From Martinezella lusitana (lineage in GTDB: Bacteria; Pseudomonadota; Alphaproteobacteria; Rhizobiales; Rhizobiaceae): a stretch of DNA of 64,000 nucleotides. A model generated the notes under the pieces. The model saw only the letters and a program-made list of their open reading frames with translations, was not told the origin of the DNA and did not search any database. The position numbers and the translations under genes are program-made. Positions within the stretch are counted from its first letter, which is position 1. The number at the start of each line of letters is the position of its first letter. This document shows, piece after piece, positions 17,055 through 26,303 of this stretch. The stretch lies in contig NZ_FMAF01000024.1 in NCBI RefSeq assembly GCF_900094565.1, positions 29,912 to 93,911 on the forward strand, in the 5' to 3' direction.

Positions 17055-17987
17055 ATGTCCAAACCACGCAAGCCCAAGGGCCGCCCGATTTCGGGCTGGC
17101 TCATCCTCGACAAGCCGGTGGATTTCGGCTCGACCGAGGCCGTTTCCAAGATCAAGTGGCTTTTCAAGGCGCAGAAGGCGGGCCATGCCGGCACGCTCGA
17201 TCCGCTTGCCTCCGGCATGCTGCCGATCGCACTTGGCGACGCCACCAAGACGGTCCCCTACGTCATGGACGGCCGCAAGATCTATGAATTCACCGTCACC
17301 TGGGGCGAAGAGCGCGCCACGGACGATCTCGAAGGCGAGGTGACGCAGACGTCAGACAAGCGCCCGGGCGAAGAAGACATCCGCGCGCTGCTGCCGCAAT
17401 ATACCGGTGTCATCAACCAGATCCCGCCGCAGTTCTCGGCCATCAAGATTGCCGGCGAACGCGCCTACGACCTCGCCCGCGACGGCGAGACGGTCGAGAT
17501 CCCCTCGCGCGAAGTGGAGATCTTCCGGCTGACGCTGCTTGCCTGCCCAGATGCCAATACGGCGCATTTCGAGGTGGAGTGCGGCAAGGGCACCTATGTC
17601 CGGGCGCTTGCCCGCGATTTCGGCCGCGATCTCGGCTGCCACGGCCATATTTCCAGCCTGCGCCGCAGTTTCGTCGCCCCCTTTGCGGAGGAGGCGATGG
17701 TGCCGCTCGCCAATCTGGTGGCGCTCGAAGCAATCGAGGATGCCGACGAGCGGCTGGCGGCCCTCGACGCGCTGCTGATCGACACGGCTGAAGCCCTGTC
17801 GTCGCTGCCGCACCTCGTCATCAACGACGATCAGGCGCACCGTTTGAAGATGGGCAATCCTATTCTGGTCCGCGGCCGCGATGCGCCGGTCGCCGAAACG
17901 GAGGCCTATGCCACCGCGCGCGGCAAGCTGATCGCCATCGGCGAGATCGGTGAGGGGGAATTCCGACCGAAGCGGGTGTTCGTGTAA
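17055..17987 (+). CDS. truB: tRNA pseudouridine(55) synthase
   Basis: A 310-residue TruB, which makes the T-loop pseudouridine 55 in tRNA. The catalytic Asp is D49 in GHAGTLDPLASGML. The motifs 'YEFTVTWGEERATDD' and 'GKGTYVRALARDFG' (KxxxYxR) are intact, and a C-terminal domain of about 70 residues ends in 'RPKRVFV'. Start at 17055 fits family length and the AGAGACAGAGA site upstream. It is followed by rpsO 172 bases later. Confidence 0.96.
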   Translation: MSKPRKPKGRPISGWLILDKPVDFGSTEAVSKIKWLFKAQKAGHAGTLDPLASGMLPIALGDATKTVPYVMDGRKIYEFTVTWGEERATDDLEGEVTQTSDKRPGEEDIRALLPQYTGVINQIPPQFSAIKIAGERAYDLARDGETVEIPSREVEIFRLTLLACPDANTAHFEVECGKGTYVRALARDFGRDLGCHGHISSLRRSFVAPFAEEAMVPLANLVALEAIEDADERLAALDALLIDTAEALSSLPHLVINDDQAHRLKMGNPILVRGRDAPVAETEAYATARGKLIAIGEIGEGEFRPKRVFV

Positions 17988-18159
17988 GCGCCGCCTTCTC
18001 CCGGCCGGGAGAAGGAAAAATCGCGGCTCTTCCCTTTGCATGTCAAATGGTCTATAGGCAGCGCCAGCATCGGGCATGCCTGATTGCATTCGCGGCCAAT
18101 GCTGGACGACATCCCGGCTTTTGGCGACTTTAATTTCCTCTCATAGAAAGGACTATCCG

Positions 18160-18429
18160 ATGTCGATCACTGCTGAGCGCAAGGCTGCGCTGATCAAGGA
18201 ATATGCGACCGTCGAAGGCGACACCGGTTCTCCGGAAGTCCAGGTTGCTATCCTGACCGAGCGCATCAACAATCTCACAGGCCACTTCAAGGACCACAAG
18301 AAGGACAACCACTCCCGTCGTGGACTCCTGACGATGGTTTCCAGCCGGCGCTCGCTTCTTGACTATCTCAAGAAGAAGGACGAAGGCCGTTATACCAAGC
18401 TGATCACCAGCCTCGGTATCCGTCGCTAA
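18160..18429 (+). CDS. rpsO: 30S ribosomal protein S15
   Basis: An 89-residue primary 16S rRNA-binding protein with the typical 'DTGSPEVQVAILTERINNL' and 'HSRRGLLTMVSSRRSLLDYLKKKD' motifs. ATG 18160 is preferred over the upstream frame start at 18076, since AAAGGA lies 8 bases before it and the product then has the canonical length. rpsO is followed by a hairpin and pnp, the order also seen in E. coli. Confidence 0.98.
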   Translation: MSITAERKAALIKEYATVEGDTGSPEVQVAILTERINNLTGHFKDHKKDNHSRRGLLTMVSSRRSLLDYLKKKDEGRYTKLITSLGIRR

Positions 18430-18754
18430 TCGAATTTCCGGCGGGCGTTCTCCTGAACGTCCGCCGGATGCTTATGAAGGGTATGAACCCTTGAGACGAG
18501 TTTCCCTAGCGCCTTGTGTTTGCGCGATGTGAAACCGCCGGCAGGCCGGATGGGCCGGTCCTGCCAACAACAACCGTTGACCTGTCATGGGGCAGGATTG
18601 CCGGATGCTTTCAGCCGAGGCTTCGCGCTTCGGCCGATCTTCGAAAGCCTCTCGTTGTCTTGCCCGTGATGCGTCACATTTCGTGCGGTCGAAGATGCAC
18701 CTTGCCGAACTCATTGGCGACGGCGCCTTTTCCCGCACAATGCAAGGACAAGAT
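18430..18754 (+). promoter_or_regulatory. rpsO-pnp intergenic leader with hairpin
   Basis: A 325-base gap without a gene. A strong hairpin at 18438-18467 has 13-base arms starting CCGGCGGGCG with one mismatch and a TCCT loop, but no T-run, so it is not a classic terminator. In E. coli an RNase III-cleaved hairpin in the pnp leader mediates PNPase autocontrol; a similar role here is inference. The rest shows no clear element. Confidence 0.5.
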
Positions 18755-20893
18755 ATGTTCGATATCCATACCGTCGAAATCGAGTGGGCCGGTCGCCCGC
18801 TGAAGCTCGAAACCGGCAAGATCGCCCGCCAGGCCGATGGCGCTGTCATGGCAACCTACGGCGAGACCGTGGTACTTGCCACCGTCGTTTCCGCCAAGTC
18901 GCCGAAGCCAGGCCAGGATTTCTTCCCGCTCACCGTCAACTACCAGGAAAAGACCTACGCAGCCGGCAAGATCCCCGGCGGCTACTTCAAGCGCGAAGGA
19001 CGTCCGAGCGAAAACGAAACCCTCGTTTCCCGCCTGATCGACCGCCCGATCCGCCCGCTCTTCCCGGAAGGCTACAAGAACGACACGCAGGTCGTCGTCA
19101 CCGTCATCCAGCATGATCTCGAAAACAATCCCGACATCCTGTCGATGGTTGCCACTTCGGCAGCGCTCACGCTCTCCGGCGTTCCGTTCATGGGCCCGGT
19201 CGGCGGCGCCCGCGTCGGTTACATCAACGGCGAATACGTGCTCAACCCGCATCTCGACGAGATGGACGAATCGAGCCTCGACCTCGTCGTCGCCGGCACG
19301 CAGGACGCCGTTCTGATGGTTGAGTCGGAAGCCAAGGAATTGCCCGAGGACGTCATGCTCGGCGCCGTCATGTTCGGCCATCGCGGCTTCCAGCCCGTCA
19401 TCGACGCGATCATCAAGCTCGCTGAAGTCGCGGCCAAGGAACCGCGCGATTTCACGCCGGAAGATCACTCCGAACTCGAAGCCGAAATGCTCGGCATCGC
19501 CGAAGCCGAGCTGCGCACCGCCTACAAGAACACGCAGAAGGCTGAGCGCTACGCTGCCGTCGACGTCGTCAAGACCAAGGTCAAGGCACACTTCTTCCCG
19601 GAAGGCGTCGAGCCGAAGTATTCGGCCGAAGTCATCGGCGCCGTCTTCAAGCACCTGCAGGCCAAGATCGTTCGCTGGAACATCCTCGACACGTCGAGCC
19701 GTATCGACGGCCGCGACCTGTCGACCGTTCGCCCGATCGTTTCGGAAGTCGGCCTCCTGCCGCGCACGCACGGTTCGGCGCTGTTTACCCGCGGTGAAAC
19801 GCAGGCAATCGTCGTCGCCACGCTCGGCACCGGCGAAGACGAACAGTACGTCGACAGCCTGACGGGCATGTACAAGGAGCGCTTCCTGCTCCATTACAAC
19901 TTCCCCCCCTACTCGGTTGGCGAAACCGGCCGCATGGGTTCCCCGGGTCGTCGCGAAATCGGTCACGGCAAGCTCGCCTGGCGCGCTATCCGCCCGATGC
20001 TGCCGACGGTCGAACAGTTCCCCTACACTCTGCGCGTCGTCTCCGAGATCACCGAGTCGAACGGCTCGTCCTCGATGGCAACGGTTTGCGGCACCTCGCT
20101 CGCTCTGATGGACGCCGGCGTTCCGCTGGCCAAGCCGGTTGCCGGCATCGCCATGGGTCTGATCCTGGAAGGCGATCGTTTCGCCGTTCTCTCCGACATT
20201 CTCGGTGACGAAGACCACCTCGGCGACATGGACTTCAAGGTCGCCGGCACGGCCGACGGCATCACCTCGCTGCAGATGGACATCAAGATCGCCGGCATCA
20301 CCGAAGAGATCATGAAGGTCGCTCTCGGCCAGGCACAGGGCGGTCGCACCCACATCCTCGGCGAAATGTCCAAGGCAATCACCGAAAGCCGCGGCCAGCT
20401 CGGCGAATTCGCACCGCGCATCGAAGTCATGAACATCCCGGTCGACAAGATCCGTGAAGTCATCGGCTCGGGCGGCAAGGTCATCCGCGAAATCGTCGAA
20501 AAGACCGGCGCGAAGATCAACATCGAAGACGACGGCACCGTCAAGATCGCCTCGTCCTCCGGCAAGGAGATCGAAGCGGCCCGCAAGTGGATCCACTCGA
20601 TCGTCGCCGAGCCGGAAGTCGGCCAGATCTACGAAGGTACGGTTGTCAAGACCGCCGACTTCGGCGCCTTCGTCAACTTCTTCGGCGCCCGTGACGGCCT
20701 CGTACACATCTCGCAGCTCGCTTCCGAGCGCGTTGCGAAGACGCAGGACGTCGTCAAGGAAGGCGACAAGGTCTGGGTCAAGCTGCTCGGCTTCGACGAG
20801 CGCGGCAAGGTCCGCCTTTCCATGAAGGTCGTCGATCAGGCGACCGGCCAGGAACTCGCCGCCGACAAGAAGAAGGATGATGCGGCCGAATAA
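18755..20893 (+). CDS. pnp: Polyribonucleotide nucleotidyltransferase (PNPase)
   Basis: A 712-residue phosphorolytic 3'-5' exoribonuclease and degradosome component. Order: RNase PH-like core 1 (about 10-215), an all-alpha linker, RNase PH core 2 (about 310-540) with 'GSPGRREIGHGKLAWRA' and 'TESNGSSSMATVCG', a KH domain (about 555-615, 'VIGSGGKVIREIVEKTG'), and an S1 domain (about 625-695, 'GTVVKTADFGAFVNFFG'). ATG 18755 follows AAGGACA and gives the canonical MFDIHTVEIEW start; the frame is open farther upstream but only by chance. A terminator follows at 20917. Confidence 0.98.
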   Translation: MFDIHTVEIEWAGRPLKLETGKIARQADGAVMATYGETVVLATVVSAKSPKPGQDFFPLTVNYQEKTYAAGKIPGGYFKREGRPSENETLVSRLIDRPIRPLFPEGYKNDTQVVVTVIQHDLENNPDILSMVATSAALTLSGVPFMGPVGGARVGYINGEYVLNPHLDEMDESSLDLVVAGTQDAVLMVESEAKELPEDVMLGAVMFGHRGFQPVIDAIIKLAEVAAKEPRDFTPEDHSELEAEMLGIAEAELRTAYKNTQKAERYAAVDVVKTKVKAHFFPEGVEPKYSAEVIGAVFKHLQAKIVRWNILDTSSRIDGRDLSTVRPIVSEVGLLPRTHGSALFTRGETQAIVVATLGTGEDEQYVDSLTGMYKERFLLHYNFPPYSVGETGRMGSPGRREIGHGKLAWRAIRPMLPTVEQFPYTLRVVSEITESNGSSSMATVCGTSLALMDAGVPLAKPVAGIAMGLILEGDRFAVLSDILGDEDHLGDMDFKVAGTADGITSLQMDIKIAGITEEIMKVALGQAQGGRTHILGEMSKAITESRGQLGEFAPRIEVMNIPVDKIREVIGSGGKVIREIVEKTGAKINIEDDGTVKIASSSGKEIEAARKWIHSIVAEPEVGQIYEGTVVKTADFGAFVNFFGARDGLVHISQLASERVAKTQDVVKEGDKVWVKLLGFDERGKVRLSMKVVDQATGQELAADKKKDDAAE

Positions 20894-20916
20894 GCCGCGC
20901 CTTCATTCACGTTCCG

Positions 20917-20946
20917 GGGCGCGGAATTCGTTTCCGCGCCCTTTTT
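20917..20946 (+). terminator. Intrinsic terminator after pnp
   Basis: GGGCGCGGAA / TTCCGCGCCC stem (20917-20926, 20932-20941) with a short TTCGT loop and a run of five T. Confidence 0.9.
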
Positions 20947-20994
20947 ATATTATTGCTGTCGGCTTGGCCCGCTTTCGCTGAAACTATGTGCCCG

Positions 20995-21050
20995 GCCCCT
21001 CACCCTAGCCCTCTCCCCGCCTATGCGGGGAGAGGGCTAGGGTGAGGGGC
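20995..21050. repeat. Perfect 56-bp palindromic repeat
   Basis: Two perfect 26-base arms (each beginning GCCCCTCACCCTAGCC on its own strand) flank a CTAT loop. One arm recurs at 238-262, so this is a copy of a dispersed family. There is no T-run. Confidence 0.8.
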
Positions 21051-21119
21051 AAGCATGGAATACGACGATGGCGCACATATCCGACAATCGAAACCCATTC
21101 CCATGACGAGATAACGCCT

Positions 21120-22136
21120 ATGAGCCGCGACGCCCTGAAGACCCTGTTTCATCCCTTTGCCTCTGGCACCATTGACGCGCCCGGCGAGGGCAAGCGGATC
21201 CTTTTTCTCGCAGCAGAGGCGGGCTTTTCGCTGCCGGACGGATTTACCGCGGAACTTTCGGCCGTTCAGGGCTTCCGCCCCTTCTATCGCCAGCTGCAGG
21301 CGCAGCGGATCAACGTGACGCCGGAGATCGAGGGCGGCGACTATGACGGCGCGCTGGTCCTTTGCGGCAAGCACAAGGGCGAAAACGAAGACCATATCGC
21401 CGAAGCGCTGTCGCGCGTTAGCGAAGGTGGCCTCATCGTGGTCGCCGGCGGCAAGGAAGACGGCATTCAGCCGCTGCGCAAGCGCATGGAGGGCTTCGGC
21501 CTCGCGGTCGAGTACATGCCGAAATATCACGGTGTCGCCTTCTGGTTCGCGCGCCCCGCTGACATCAAGGTGATGACGGCGCAGCTTGGCAAGCCAGCTA
21601 CACGCGTCGACGACCGTTTCACCACAACGCCTGGCATGTTCTCCCATGACCGGATCGACGCCGGCTCGGAACTGCTCGCCTCGCGCCTGCCGACCGACTT
21701 TACCGGCGATGCCGCCGATTTCGGGGCCGGCTGGGGTTATCTTTCCGTGGAACTTGCGACGAAGTCGCCAAGAATCGCCCGTATCGACCTCTATGAGGCC
21801 CATTACGGCGCGCTGGAGGCTGCACGCGCCAATCTGCTGGCCAATTGCCCGAAGGTCGCCCAGCGCTTCTTCTGGCACGATCTGGCGAGCGAGCCGGTCA
21901 AGGACAAGTACGACCTGATCATCATGAACCCGCCCTTCCATGAAGGCCACGCCGCCGAACCTTCGCTCGGCCAGGCGATGATCAAGACTGCCGCCGCCTC
22001 CCTGCGCAGCGGCGGCCGCCTGATGCTGGTCGCCAATCGCGGCCTGCCCTATGAGCCGGTGCTGGCGGAAAGCTTCAAGGAGCATGGCGAAACCTGCCGC
22101 AATGCCCGCTTCAAGGTGCTCTGGGCGAAGAAATAA
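21120..22136 (+). CDS. RsmC/RlmG-type rRNA (guanine-N2) methyltransferase
   Basis: A 338-residue SAM-dependent methyltransferase with the two-domain layout of RsmC (16S G1207) and RlmG. The N-terminal half is a degenerate MTase-like domain; the C-terminal half has the SAM motif 'AADFGAGWGYLSVELA' (about 197-212) and the catalytic NPPFHEG motif (about 269-275), typical for exocyclic-amine methylation of G in RNA. ATG 21120 is chosen because upstream codons run into the palindromic repeat. Which guanine is modified cannot be told from sequence. A terminator follows. Confidence 0.85.
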   Translation: MSRDALKTLFHPFASGTIDAPGEGKRILFLAAEAGFSLPDGFTAELSAVQGFRPFYRQLQAQRINVTPEIEGGDYDGALVLCGKHKGENEDHIAEALSRVSEGGLIVVAGGKEDGIQPLRKRMEGFGLAVEYMPKYHGVAFWFARPADIKVMTAQLGKPATRVDDRFTTTPGMFSHDRIDAGSELLASRLPTDFTGDAADFGAGWGYLSVELATKSPRIARIDLYEAHYGALEAARANLLANCPKVAQRFFWHDLASEPVKDKYDLIIMNPPFHEGHAAEPSLGQAMIKTAAASLRSGGRLMLVANRGLPYEPVLAESFKEHGETCRNARFKVLWAKK

Positions 22137-22145
22137 GCAAAGCAG

Positions 22146-22170
22146 AGGCGGTCATTGGCCGCCTTTTTTT
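22146..22170 (+). terminator. Intrinsic terminator after the rRNA methyltransferase
   Basis: AGGCGG / CCGCCT stem with a 7-base loop followed by seven T. It lies just before the convergent acyltransferase gene. Confidence 0.85.
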
Positions 22171-22190
22171 GTTTCTGCAAGTATATCGGC

Positions 22191-23402
22191 TCAGCGCGAG
22201 CGAGGTACGAGATGATCCCGCAGATGCAGGAAGCTTCTCTCGACGACAAACCAGAGCGCCGCCGCCACGATGAAGCATGTGGCAACATAGATCACGAAGC
22301 CGGACAGGCCCTGAAGATTTTCCCGGCCAAAGACCATCCTGTCGAGCTGGTAGACGGCCTTATGGGTCAGATACAGGCTGTAAGATAGGGTCGCGATGCC
22401 TGTGATCGCCGGAAGATGCCAGCGCCCGATCTTCGGCTGCAGATCCAGCATGGCGCCGAGGGTCAATGCTACTCCGGCCGAAAACAGCGGGAACCCGACG
22501 ACTGCGCCGGGGAAAGGCTGGAGCAAAAGCGGCAGATTGGTCTCGGTAAACGGCCCTCGCCAGGAAAAGATCATCAGGGCAGCCGTGGCAAGAATGCTGC
22601 CGATGACAAGGGCGATATAGGGCGGCATGTACCGCTCCCACAGCAACGGCCTGAACAGCCGAACGGCGGCCAGAACGACACCTAACGTCAAGCCATCAAG
22701 CCGATTGTATGTCGGGTAGTAGATATCCCTGAGATAGGCCGCAAAGGCTTGGCCATATTCATGCACTTCCGCAGGCGCGCCGACCAAGCTCTGCCAGATC
22801 GCAAACCGCAAACCCATGCCGGCAATGACGATTGTCGCTGCGAGAATGGCAATGAAAACCATCGTCGCGCGGCGTTTCAGCAGGAAAACGAGAACCGGCA
22901 GAATCAGATAGAAATGCGTTTCGACGCTCAATGACCACGCCTCGGTGAACGCACCGCCAGAGCGAGGATCGAGCCCGAAGTTGAGTGTGGAGGTGAGGAA
23001 CCGCCAGGCCGGCTGCATCGTCGGCGTATCGCGCAGAGACGGAATGAACGTGTAGAGGGCGAGGACCACTAGAAATGCCGGCAATATGCGGAAGGCCCGG
23101 CGCAGATAGAAGCTCTTGAAATCGACGCTGTCACGGCGCGCCGCTTCCGCCATCAGCTGGGTGCCGATAAGGAAGCCGCTGAGCACGAAGAATATGTCGA
23201 CGCCGAGCCATCCATAGGGCCTGATGCCCACAAGCGGCAACGGCGTCGCCTCGGCCGGCAGATGCAGCAGCATGACCAACAGGATGGCGATGGCGCGCAA
23301 TATATCCGGCCCCAGCGCTCTCGTGCCGGCAATGGCATCGAGCGATGTCGTCTCGTCCGGTGGAACGAGCGACTTGGAATTGGCAACAGCTATGGTGTTC
23401 AC
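22191..23402 (-). CDS. Acyltransferase 3 family membrane protein
   Basis: A 403-residue integral membrane O-acyltransferase (OafA/NodX/ExoZ type). After a polar N-terminus it opens with 'PDILRAIAILLVMLLHL' (catalytic His in HL) and 'GVDIFFVLSGFLIG' (F-x-LSGFL-I), both diagnostic. 'FYLRRAFRILPAF' (R-RR-P) and 'EAWSLSVETHFYLILP' follow, with about ten membrane spans. Such enzymes put acetyl or other acyl groups on lipopolysaccharide, exopolysaccharide or Nod factors. The start is GTG at 23402; other starts nearby are possible. It stands alone, with no sugar genes next to it. Confidence 0.88.
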   Translation of the reverse strand: MNTIAVANSKSLVPPDETTSLDAIAGTRALGPDILRAIAILLVMLLHLPAEATPLPLVGIRPYGWLGVDIFFVLSGFLIGTQLMAEAARRDSVDFKSFYLRRAFRILPAFLVVLALYTFIPSLRDTPTMQPAWRFLTSTLNFGLDPRSGGAFTEAWSLSVETHFYLILPVLVFLLKRRATMVFIAILAATIVIAGMGLRFAIWQSLVGAPAEVHEYGQAFAAYLRDIYYPTYNRLDGLTLGVVLAAVRLFRPLLWERYMPPYIALVIGSILATAALMIFSWRGPFTETNLPLLLQPFPGAVVGFPLFSAGVALTLGAMLDLQPKIGRWHLPAITGIATLSYSLYLTHKAVYQLDRMVFGRENLQGLSGFVIYVATCFIVAAALWFVVERSFLHLRDHLVPRSR

Positions 23403-23559
23403 GGCTGGGGTTCCCGTAAATGGTCAATGAACGCCGATGGACATGCAGGCAATACTGTTGAATGCGCTTGGTGTATCGCAAATCCGGCCGGTGGTAACGG
23501 ACCATCCCCGGCAAGATAGAATTAACCTAAAGTTTTCGTAAAATTTTAGCCAATGCGGG

Positions 23560-24138
23560 TTAACGCGGCCGATTCGGCGCTCTTGCAGCCCATTCGTGGC
23601 TCAGCAGGGCATAAATATATTCATCGCCCCATATGCCGTTGAAGCGGTCGTTCTCGACCAAATGCGCCTCGCGGCGCAGGCCCAGCCGCTCGACAACGCC
23701 GACCGATCCGGCGTTCTTCGCATCCAGCCGCGCGAAGATTCGATGGAAGCCGAATTTTTCGAAACCGAGGGTGATGATGGCCGCAGCGGCCTCGGTGGCG
23801 TAGCCCTTGCCGGCATAAGCCGGATTGAAGATGTAGCCGAGCTCGGCCTGTTGGGCAGCCTTGCTGACGAGCTTGAGGCTGACCTGACCCATCAGCGCAT
23901 CATCCTCGCGCCGAACAACCGCGCAGCGCAGAATATCGCCATCTTCCGACAAGCGCGTGTTCAAGCCGGCATCGAAATGCTCCCGCATCGCGTCTGCCGA
24001 CGGAGGGTCGCTGTAGAGGTAACGATAGACGACGGGAAGGGAGCGATAAGCGCTATAGGCTTCGAAATCCTCCGGCACAAAACCGCGGAGGATGAGACGT
24101 TCGGTGGATGCGAGAGCTTCGGCGGCAGCATACGCCAT
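23560..24138 (-). CDS. GNAT family N-acetyltransferase (RimJ/RimL-like)
   Basis: A 192-residue acetyltransferase of the Acetyltransf_3 branch. 'STERLILRGFVPEDFEAY' begins the fold, and the acetyl-CoA site is 'AYAGKGYATEAAAAIITLGFE' with the R/Q-x-x-G-x-G/A pattern (here AGKGYA). It continues with 'IFARLDAKNAGSVGVVERLGLRREA', typical of RimJ/RimL-type enzymes that acetylate protein N-termini or small molecules. GAGGAT lies 8 bases before the ATG. The substrate is unknown. Confidence 0.88.
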   Translation of the reverse strand: MAYAAAEALASTERLILRGFVPEDFEAYSAYRSLPVVYRYLYSDPPSADAMREHFDAGLNTRLSEDGDILRCAVVRREDDALMGQVSLKLVSKAAQQAELGYIFNPAYAGKGYATEAAAAIITLGFEKFGFHRIFARLDAKNAGSVGVVERLGLRREAHLVENDRFNGIWGDEYIYALLSHEWAARAPNRPR

Positions 24139-24214
24139 CGGTAATCCTCTGTAAGGATATCCGGAAATTTGATCCTCCCGGCCGATGACCGGGAGGACGA
24201 TTCAGATCAGCATA

Positions 24215-25021
24215 TTACTCGGCGTCGGCCCTCGACAGCGTTTCCAGCGTCGGCATCGAAGTAATGTTGTAGCCGGCATCGACGAAATGGATTTCGCCGG
24301 TAACGCCTGCCGACAGATCCGACAGGAGATAGAGCGAGGACGAGCCGACCTGATCGATGGTGACCGACTTGCGCAGCGGCGCGTTGCGTTGGTTCCAGGA
24401 GAGAATGGCGCGGGCATCGGAAATGCCGGCGCCGGCCAGCGTGCGGATCGGGCCGGCGGAGATGGCGTTGACGCGGATGCCGCGCGGGCCGTAATCGGCG
24501 GCGAGATAGCGCACGGAGGCTTCCAAAGCCGCCTTGGCGACACCCATGACGTTGTAGTTCGGGATCACGCGCGTCGAGCCGTTATAGGTCAGCGTCAGCA
24601 TGCTGCCACCTTCGACCATCAGGTCGGCGGCGCGCCTGGCGATCTCGGTGAAGGAGAAGCAGGAAATCACCATGGTGCGCGTGAAATTATCCCGCGTGGT
24701 GTTGGCGTAGAGGCCCTTCAGCTCGTTCTTGTCGGAGAAGCCTATGGCGTGGACGATGAAATCCAGCTTGCCCCAGCGCGTCTTGATCTCTTCGAAGACG
24801 GCATCGACGGAAGCCAGATCCTCGACATCGCAAGGCAGAAGGAAGTCCGAGCCGACTTCGGCTGCGAGCGGCTTGACGCGCTTGCCGAGCGCCTCGCCCT
24901 GAAAGGTGAATGCCAATTCTGCGCCTTCGGCTGCGAGCGCCTTCGAAATGCCCCAGGCAATGGAATGATTGTTTGCGACGCCCATGATGAGGCCGCGCTT
25001 ACCCTGCATGATTCCGGTCAT
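24215..25021 (-). CDS. fabI: Enoyl-[acyl-carrier-protein] reductase (NADH)
   Basis: A 268-residue short-chain dehydrogenase that completes each fatty-acid elongation cycle. The N-terminal cofactor loop is 'GLIMGVANNHSIAWGISKAL', and the catalytic Tyr-x6-Lys reads YNVMGVAK (about 158-165). ATG 25021 gives the canonical start and lies 4 bases after the fabB stop; an upstream frame extension would overlap fabB. It is the third gene of fabA-fabB-fabI. FabI is the target of triclosan and isoniazid-like inhibitors, which is family knowledge. Confidence 0.96.
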   Translation of the reverse strand: MTGIMQGKRGLIMGVANNHSIAWGISKALAAEGAELAFTFQGEALGKRVKPLAAEVGSDFLLPCDVEDLASVDAVFEEIKTRWGKLDFIVHAIGFSDKNELKGLYANTTRDNFTRTMVISCFSFTEIARRAADLMVEGGSMLTLTYNGSTRVIPNYNVMGVAKAALEASVRYLAADYGPRGIRVNAISAGPIRTLAGAGISDARAILSWNQRNAPLRKSVTIDQVGSSSLYLLSDLSAGVTGEIHFVDAGYNITSMPTLETLSRADAE

Positions 25022-25025
25022 TGCG

Positions 25026-26249
25026 TTATCCGTTGTAGCGCTGGAATACGAGCGTGGCGTTGGTGCCGCCGAAGCCGAAGGAATTCGAAAGAGCGATGTC
25101 GATCTTGGCGTCGTCGATGCGCTTGCGCACGATCGGCACGCCGGCAAATTCCGGATCGAGTTCGACAATATGGGCGCTTTCGCCGATGAAACGCTCCTGC
25201 ATCATCAGGATCGAATAGATCGATTCCTGAACACCTGCCGCGCCGAGCGAATGGCCGGTCAACGACTTGGTCGACTGGATCGGCGGGATCTTGTCGCCGA
25301 ACACTTCGCGAATCGCGCCGATTTCCTTGCTATCGCCCACCGGCGTCGAGGTGCCGTGGGTGTTGACGTAGTCGATGTCGCCCTTCACCGTGGCCATTGC
25401 CTGGCGCATGCAGCGTACCGCGCCCTCGCCCGAAGGTGCGACCATGTCGTAGCCGTCGGAGGTGGCCCCGTAGCCAACGACTTCAGCGTAGATCTTGGCG
25501 CCGCGTGCCTTGGCGTGTTCCAGCTCTTCCAGAACCAGCACGCCGGCTCCACCGGCGATGACGAAGCCATCGCGGTTAGCGTCATAGGCGCGCGATGCGG
25601 TTTCCGGGTGATCCTCGTTGAACTTGGAGGACATGGCGCCCATGGCGTCGAAGAGGTTCGACATGGTCCAGTCGAGATCCTCGTGGCCGCCGGCGAACAT
25701 CACGTCCTGCTTGCCCCACTGGATCATTTCGGTCGCATTGCCGATGCAGTGCGCCGAGGTCGAGCAGGCAGACGAGATCGAATAGTTGACGCCGTGGATC
25801 TTGAACCAGGTCGCGAGCGTCGCCGATGCCGTCGACGACATCGACTTCGGCACCGCGAAAGGACCGATGCGCTTCGGGCTGTTGTTCTTGCGGGTAATGT
25901 CGGCGGCTTCGATCAGCGTGCGGGTCGACGGGCCGCCGGAACCCATGATGATGCCGGTGCGCTCGTTGGTGATATCACCTTCCTCGAGGCCGCTGTCGGC
26001 GATCGCCTGCTTCATCGCGACATGGTTCCACGCGCCGCCCTGCGACAGGAAGCGCATGGCGCGGCGATCGACCAGTTCGGTCGTATCGATCTTCGGCGCA
26101 CCCCAGACCTGGCACTTGAAGCCGTGCTCGGCGAAATCGGGGGAGAAAGAAATGCCGGACTTGGCTTCGCGCAGCGAGGCGGTCACTTCTTGAGCATCGT
26201 TTCCAATCGAAGAGACAATACCCAGACCCGTAACAACTACCCGTCTCAT
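25026..26249 (-). CDS. fabB: 3-oxoacyl-ACP synthase I
   Basis: A 407-residue beta-ketoacyl-ACP synthase. The active-site Cys is C162 in SACSTSAHC, with histidines in NTHGTSTPVGD and GHSLGAAG. Together with FabA it makes unsaturated fatty acids anaerobically. AAAAGG precedes the ATG. It follows fabA by 54 bases and fabI by 4, one operon. Confidence 0.97.
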   Translation of the reverse strand: MRRVVVTGLGIVSSIGNDAQEVTASLREAKSGISFSPDFAEHGFKCQVWGAPKIDTTELVDRRAMRFLSQGGAWNHVAMKQAIADSGLEEGDITNERTGIIMGSGGPSTRTLIEAADITRKNNSPKRIGPFAVPKSMSSTASATLATWFKIHGVNYSISSACSTSAHCIGNATEMIQWGKQDVMFAGGHEDLDWTMSNLFDAMGAMSSKFNEDHPETASRAYDANRDGFVIAGGAGVLVLEELEHAKARGAKIYAEVVGYGATSDGYDMVAPSGEGAVRCMRQAMATVKGDIDYVNTHGTSTPVGDSKEIGAIREVFGDKIPPIQSTKSLTGHSLGAAGVQESIYSILMMQERFIGESAHIVELDPEFAGVPIVRKRIDDAKIDIALSNSFGFGGTNATLVFQRYNG

Positions 26250-26303
26250 GTCGATGACCTTTTCTTAAACAGTCTGTCTTTGTGGAGGCGGCAACGCCGC
26301 AGT

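Noticed and set aside
18674..20707. 677-codon open frame antisense to pnp
   Set aside because: It mirrors codon bias of pnp, is Asp/Arg/Gly-rich without domains, and has no ribosome site. pnp is certain.
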